In this document: positions 60,626 through 64,000 of the stretch, one piece after another
How positions within the stretch are numbered: position 1 is the first letter of the stretch
How the letters are laid out: every line of letters begins with the position of its first letter
Assembly (NCBI RefSeq): GCF_030272615.1
Contig: NC_081411.1
Coordinates: 157,436,471 to 157,500,470, forward strand
Reading direction: 5' to 3'
DNA length: 64,000 bases
DNA from: Cryptomeria japonica
Lineage: Eukaryota > Streptophyta > Pinopsida > Cupressales > Cupressaceae
The notes under the pieces: generated by a model
Databases searched by the model: none
The model's input: the letters and a program-made list of their open reading frames with translations, nothing else
What the model was told of the DNA's origin: nothing
Translations under genes and position numbers: made by a program

Positions 60626-61203
60626 CTGTTTCCTGTGTACCTGCAAAAGTGGTTAGATTTAAAAACCAATTTGATTAGTGGGGTAGGGCTCCACGGTGCA
60701 TGCCAAAAATGTATGCGGGGAAAGTGGTTTGATGAAACTCAATATATGAAAATATTCCAAAAGACTTGTCCACACACACACATGGGACTTCTTCGTGCAA
60801 GTTATGGAGCTATGAAGGATAGCTCAACTTACCAAGGTTGGTTCCATGGTTCTCTATCTCGCAAGGTCCCTCAAGCCAATGTCTTTGCTCTCAGATCACT
60901 GAGCAAGGTGACTTAGCGATGACTAATGCAAGAATGAGGGATGCTTTAGATTAATTCTAACATGAATGCATCCTATTTATGCATGTTTCTACAAAACGGA
61001 TTAAACTGGATTATAAGATGACAAGGTTAGTAGTAATACTATCCTAACATGATATACTAGTTAATGATTTAAGCTAATGATAATAGAAATACTCTAAAAT
61101 GCATATTAGATTAATTCCTATTGCAAAGAGAAGCTAAATGCAAGCTAAAATTGAGCATAAATGAGATACTAAAAGCTTGGATGATAAAATGGAGGGATGG
61201 AGA

Positions 61204-61215
61204 GCTCTATTTATA
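61204..61215 (-). promoter_or_regulatory. TATA box of the Gypsy-3 LTR
   Basis: The minus strand reads CTATAAATAGAG, a near-consensus plant TATA box in the same relative place as in Gypsy-1. Confidence 0.7.
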
Positions 61216-61974
61216 GTGAAAATATGGCAATGGAGGGTCAAGATTAGAGGAGTTATCAAGGGTCAGGATTGAAAGTTATCAATCCATGTTTACAATTTTC
61301 ACCAATGAAATGGTGACAATTGTCAACATAAGATTGTTTGAGAGGAGAGGTAGGAAGCATTAAATGCTTGAGGGGACATGATGGTTACCTTAAGAGGTAA
61401 GGATTAGGATTAGATTAGGGTTTATCCAATGGATAAAGCTTTTACCCAAAGGATAAACTCTTGTGGAAGGGATTAAGGAATAACCATGGTCAAAGCATTA
61501 AAGGCTTGATGAGACCCTTGGGTTACATGAGGGTTAAGTTAGTCAAAAAGTCTCTAACCATGCAAGAGGGTTGAGTTAACCATTAATGGTTTGGAAGACT
61601 TTCAAGGTTAAGTTGTTGAAGACTTAAAGCCTTTAATGGTTTTCAAAGACTTTGAAGGTTTGAGAAGTGACTTCCCTTTGCTTAGGGATGTGACAATGAT
61701 TAGGATAGGATTAGGCTAATTAGAAGGAGTTAGAAGAATCTAGAAGGGATTTAGGCATGCAAGTGGATTTTGTAGGAGAATGCAAGTGGGAGAAATTTTG
61801 GGATTTTCAATTAAAATAAAATCATTTATTTCAATTAAATGGTGTAATTTGTATTTGGATAAATATTTAAATAAATATTAATTTATTTAAATGTGAATGT
61901 GAATTTTGGATTTAAATAAATCTTAATTTATTTACATGAGAAAAAGTAAGATAAAGCATTAAATGCTTGAAGAC

Positions 61975-62310
61975 TTTGAGGGAAACCATTAAAGGCTTAA
62001 GAAGACTCTAGAAAGAAGCCATTAAGTTTGAAGACTTTAAATTTGAAGACTTTAAGTTTCAAGACTTTAAGGGAAACCATTAAAGGCTTAAGAAGACTCT
62101 AGAAGGAAGCCATTAAGTTTGAAGACTTTAAGGGAAACCATTAGAGGTTTCAAGTGGGTGAGGATAAATAGGATTTTAAATAAATAATTTTTATTTAAAA
62201 TAGTTGTGCAACTTGCATTTGTAGGAAAATACAAGTGGGTGGAGGATAAATAGGATTTTAAATAAATAGTTTTTATTTAAAATAGTTGTGCAACTTGCAT
62301 TTGAGGGAAA
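61975..62310. repeat. Nested direct repeats in the Gypsy-3 LTR
   Basis: One set repeats GAAACCATTAAAGGCTTAAG with AAGACTCTAGAA (copies near 61980 and 62070, part near 62130). Another repeats GTGGGTGAGGATAAATAGG plus TTGTGCAACTTGCATTTG about 75 bp apart. Confidence 0.8.
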
Positions 62311-62660
62311 ATACAAGTGGGTGGAGGATAAAGGATTAATTAAAATAAATTGTTTTATTTTAATTTGGTTGCAAGTTGGAGATTTAAATAAATTAGATTT
62401 ATTTAATTGGGGTAAACTATTTAATTAAATGTAAATTTAATTAAAAGTAGAGAGAAGGGGTTTAATTAAATGAAATGATTTATTCAATTAAATGATATAA
62501 AGGGCTTAAGTGAATTTAAATAAATAAATTGAATAATTTATTTAATTATATAGAAGAATGTGGTGATTTAATTAAATTAGATTTAACTAAAATAGAGGAA
62601 TGAGAATAAAATGAATATTAAATATTCATTAAGGAATATGGTCATTTTTATACGTCTACA

Positions 62661-62676
62661 TTTTGCCTCTCTTTGA
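62661..62676 (-). other. Gypsy-3 polypurine tract
   Basis: The minus strand reads TCAAAGAGAGGCAAAA before the LTR's TGTAGACG, nearly the same as Gypsy-1. Confidence 0.75.
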
Positions 62677-62957
62677 AGTGACCTGTGTGCACATGTTTAT
62701 TCAAAGAAAATGATGTGTTGTCATGATTTGGTTATGATCCGTGTGATGTCTTGTCGAGATGTTCATGTCGTGCCCTAGATTTTGATAAATGATGTTGATA
62801 ATGCCCCATCGGGAGATGAATCAAAATTTTAAAAATTTGAGTCTATGTTGAATGCGAGAAGTTGATTCATCTCCCGATAATGATGTTTGAGAGGGTTTGA
62901 TATGAGATCACGAGCAATTTACATGTTCGTCCACGCAACCCTAATTTTCATTTACCC

Positions 62958-62964
62958 TATAAAA
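62958..62964 (+). promoter_or_regulatory. Plus-strand TATA box in the Gypsy-3 3' region
   Basis: TATAAAA in CCCTATAAAAGGG, 298 bp from the LTR junction, pointing away from the LTR. It corresponds to the Gypsy-1 box at 16817. Confidence 0.7.
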
Positions 62965-63038
62965 GGGAAAAAGTGAGTTATTTTGTCTCATTTCTGCTTG
63001 CTAACTTTGGAGAAAGTGACACTTGGAGAAAAGACAAA

Positions 63039-63113
63039 ATGCCGATTCCGTTTGCATCTCATCAATTCGAGCATGTTCGAAGGTATTGGAGGCCCGCCAC
63101 ATATGGACCACCG
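63039..63113 (+). CDS. Candidate first exon of the Gypsy-3 antisense gene
   Basis: ATG 63039, 81 bp after the TATA box, encodes MPIPFASHQFEHVRRYWRP and continues ATYGPP up to a GC-type splice donor (CCG|GCAAGT). It parallels the Gypsy-1 exon (IP, EHV, Y, P and G positions). A candidate acceptor TTTTTTACAG ends at 63810. The PMD body would lie beyond the window. Confidence 0.45.
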
Positions 63114-63490
63114 GCAAGTCATCATTTTTGACCTCTTTTCGATTTTTGTTTTGTCATTTTTGATCATGTTTTGGAATTTTTCCACATGAATTTAATGGTT
63201 TAGCGCGTCTGGGTTAAACCATAGCGCATACGATTGGTTGTGTAGCGTGTAGAGTTTAATGAAATATGATAGCATCTAGGTAGATTAGGATAGCACAGTG
63301 GTGAGTGGAAAATCTTGGGTAAAGTGGGATTTTGGATGAAGAAAAAAATAGGTAGGCTTTTGCCAGTTTTTCGGGGATAAGTGCGAAGTGGCAGTCTGTG
63401 TGTCTACTGTCATTGTTTTGATAAGTTGTCCAATATGAGTTCCGATATGGTTTTTGGATAGATAACTTGATTCGATTTGCAATGTTTCAA

Positions 63491-63700
63491 GTTGATATAT
63501 ATGTGGAACTTGAGTTGTTTTATAAGCTGATATCGTTGTGGAACTTGAGTTGTTTTACAAGTTGATATGGTTGTGAAACTTGAGTTATTTTACAAGTTGA
63601 TATAGTTGTGGCACTTGAGTTGTTTTACAAGCTGATATGAATGTGAAACTTGAGTTGTTTTACAAGTTGATATGATGTGATATGGAAATGGATTGGATAT
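63491..63700. repeat. 35 bp tandem repeat, five to six units
   Basis: Units start at 63491, 63526, 63561, 63596, 63631 and 63666 with an exact 35 bp step: GTTGATATNNNTGTGGAACTTGAGTTGTTTTACAA. It lies in the proposed intron of the antisense gene. Confidence 0.95.
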
Positions 63701-64000
63701 GATGTGGAACTTGATTAGATTTTCAATGTTTCAAGTTGATATGAATCTGATTTGCGATATGAATTGATTGGATGAAGAAACTTATATTGGACTTGTTTTG
63801 TTTTTTACAGGAGTGACTTGGAGTTGTTCAGTCGTGAGAGCAATTTCTGAGACCATGGTCATTGATATCATGATTGACATAGGTTGATAGGGATATCATT
63901 GAGAGGTGTGGCTCTAGCAAAGACTTTGGAGAGAGCGGCGATGGGTGGCTCGATGAGAGACACCCCAAGGGAGTTGGCTTTGAGAGCCAAAGAGGCGGAG

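Larger units (their letters stand above)
60920..62660 (-). repeat. Gypsy-3 LTR (left boundary approximate)
   Basis: The right end (GTCTACA, 62660) is clear. The left end is estimated from the Gypsy-1 layout, where the TATA box lies about 340 bp inside. It contains internal duplications of GGGAAACCATTAAAGGCTTAAG (61980-62155) and of a TAAATAGTTTTTATTTAAAATAG block (62165-62300). Confidence 0.6.
58441..64000 (-). mobile_element. Gypsy-3: second Tat-like Gypsy locus, LTR with internal sequence on both sides
   Basis: An LTR ending GTCTACA at 62660 is followed by a polypurine tract, matching the left-LTR junction of Gypsy-1 (GTCTACATTTTGCC). Right of it lies the 3' internal region with plus-strand TATA and first exon, running off the window. 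Left of it (58441 to about 60900) lies leader-like DNA with a GATGCGCTA word array resembling the leader array of Gypsy-1. Read on the minus strand the order is internal 3' end, LTR, leader. That is what two tandem elements sharing one LTR would show. No gag-pol is visible in the window. Confidence 0.5.

Noticed and set aside
63491-63700. CRISPR-like direct repeats
   Set aside because: Units abut with no unique spacers and no cas genes; it is a simple 35 bp tandem repeat in plant DNA.

Overview
This is a stretch of plant nuclear DNA made almost entirely of transposable elements. I see no intact host gene, tRNA, rRNA or CRISPR array. Evidence for a plant is a CACTA (En/Spm) TNP2-type transposase with about 95 to 100 bp introns, several Ty1/Copia elements with initiator-Met-tRNA primer sites, and a Ty3/Gypsy element of the Tat lineage with two RNase H domains and a plant mobile domain (PMD) gene. 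The sequence is AT-rich, deeply nested and full of decayed but still alignable elements. That fits a large, repeat-rich seed-plant genome (a gymnosperm is plausible), but the species cannot be fixed from the sequence.

Layout. 1-2546: left-truncated Copia element on the minus strand (Copia-1: gag, primer site, LTR). 2547-14946: relic CACTA transposase on the minus strand, split by a complete Copia element on the plus strand (Copia-2, 6793-13213, target duplication TATTA) that landed inside an intron of the transposase. 14952-32957: complete 18.0 kb Tat-lineage Gypsy element on the minus strand (Gypsy-1, target duplication ATTAC), with gag-pro-RT-RNaseH-aRNaseH-integrase on the minus strand and a PMD gene on the opposite strand between integrase and the 3' LTR. 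32963-40896: low-information DNA holding a duplicated LTR-like segment, an RNase H fragment, an unidentified decaying reading frame and a gag zinc-knuckle scrap. 40897-45575 and 53122-about 56340: plus-strand Gypsy element (Gypsy-2) with gag-protease but no visible RT, ending in a polypurine tract and 3' LTR. It is interrupted by a complete minus-strand Copia element (Copia-3, 45576-53116, target duplication GGGCT). About 56345-58440: internally deleted Copia pol (Copia-4, minus). About 58440-64000: second Tat-like Gypsy locus (Gypsy-3, minus) in which one LTR appears to have internal element sequence on both sides.

How the parts work together. The gag-pol genes are retrotransposon replication machinery and all are inactivated. 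In the three families checked codon by codon, the premature stops are mostly CAG-to-TAG or CTGG-to-CTAG changes (CHG context) plus some CGA-to-TGA (CpG), the expected scar of dense plant DNA methylation. Frameshifts are rare. The most interesting system is the antisense PMD gene carried by Gypsy-1. A TATA box and short first exon sit about 290 bp inside the internal region, pointing away from the LTR, and the same arrangement recurs in Gypsy-3, so the antisense gene seems to be a maintained part of this element group with its own promoter.
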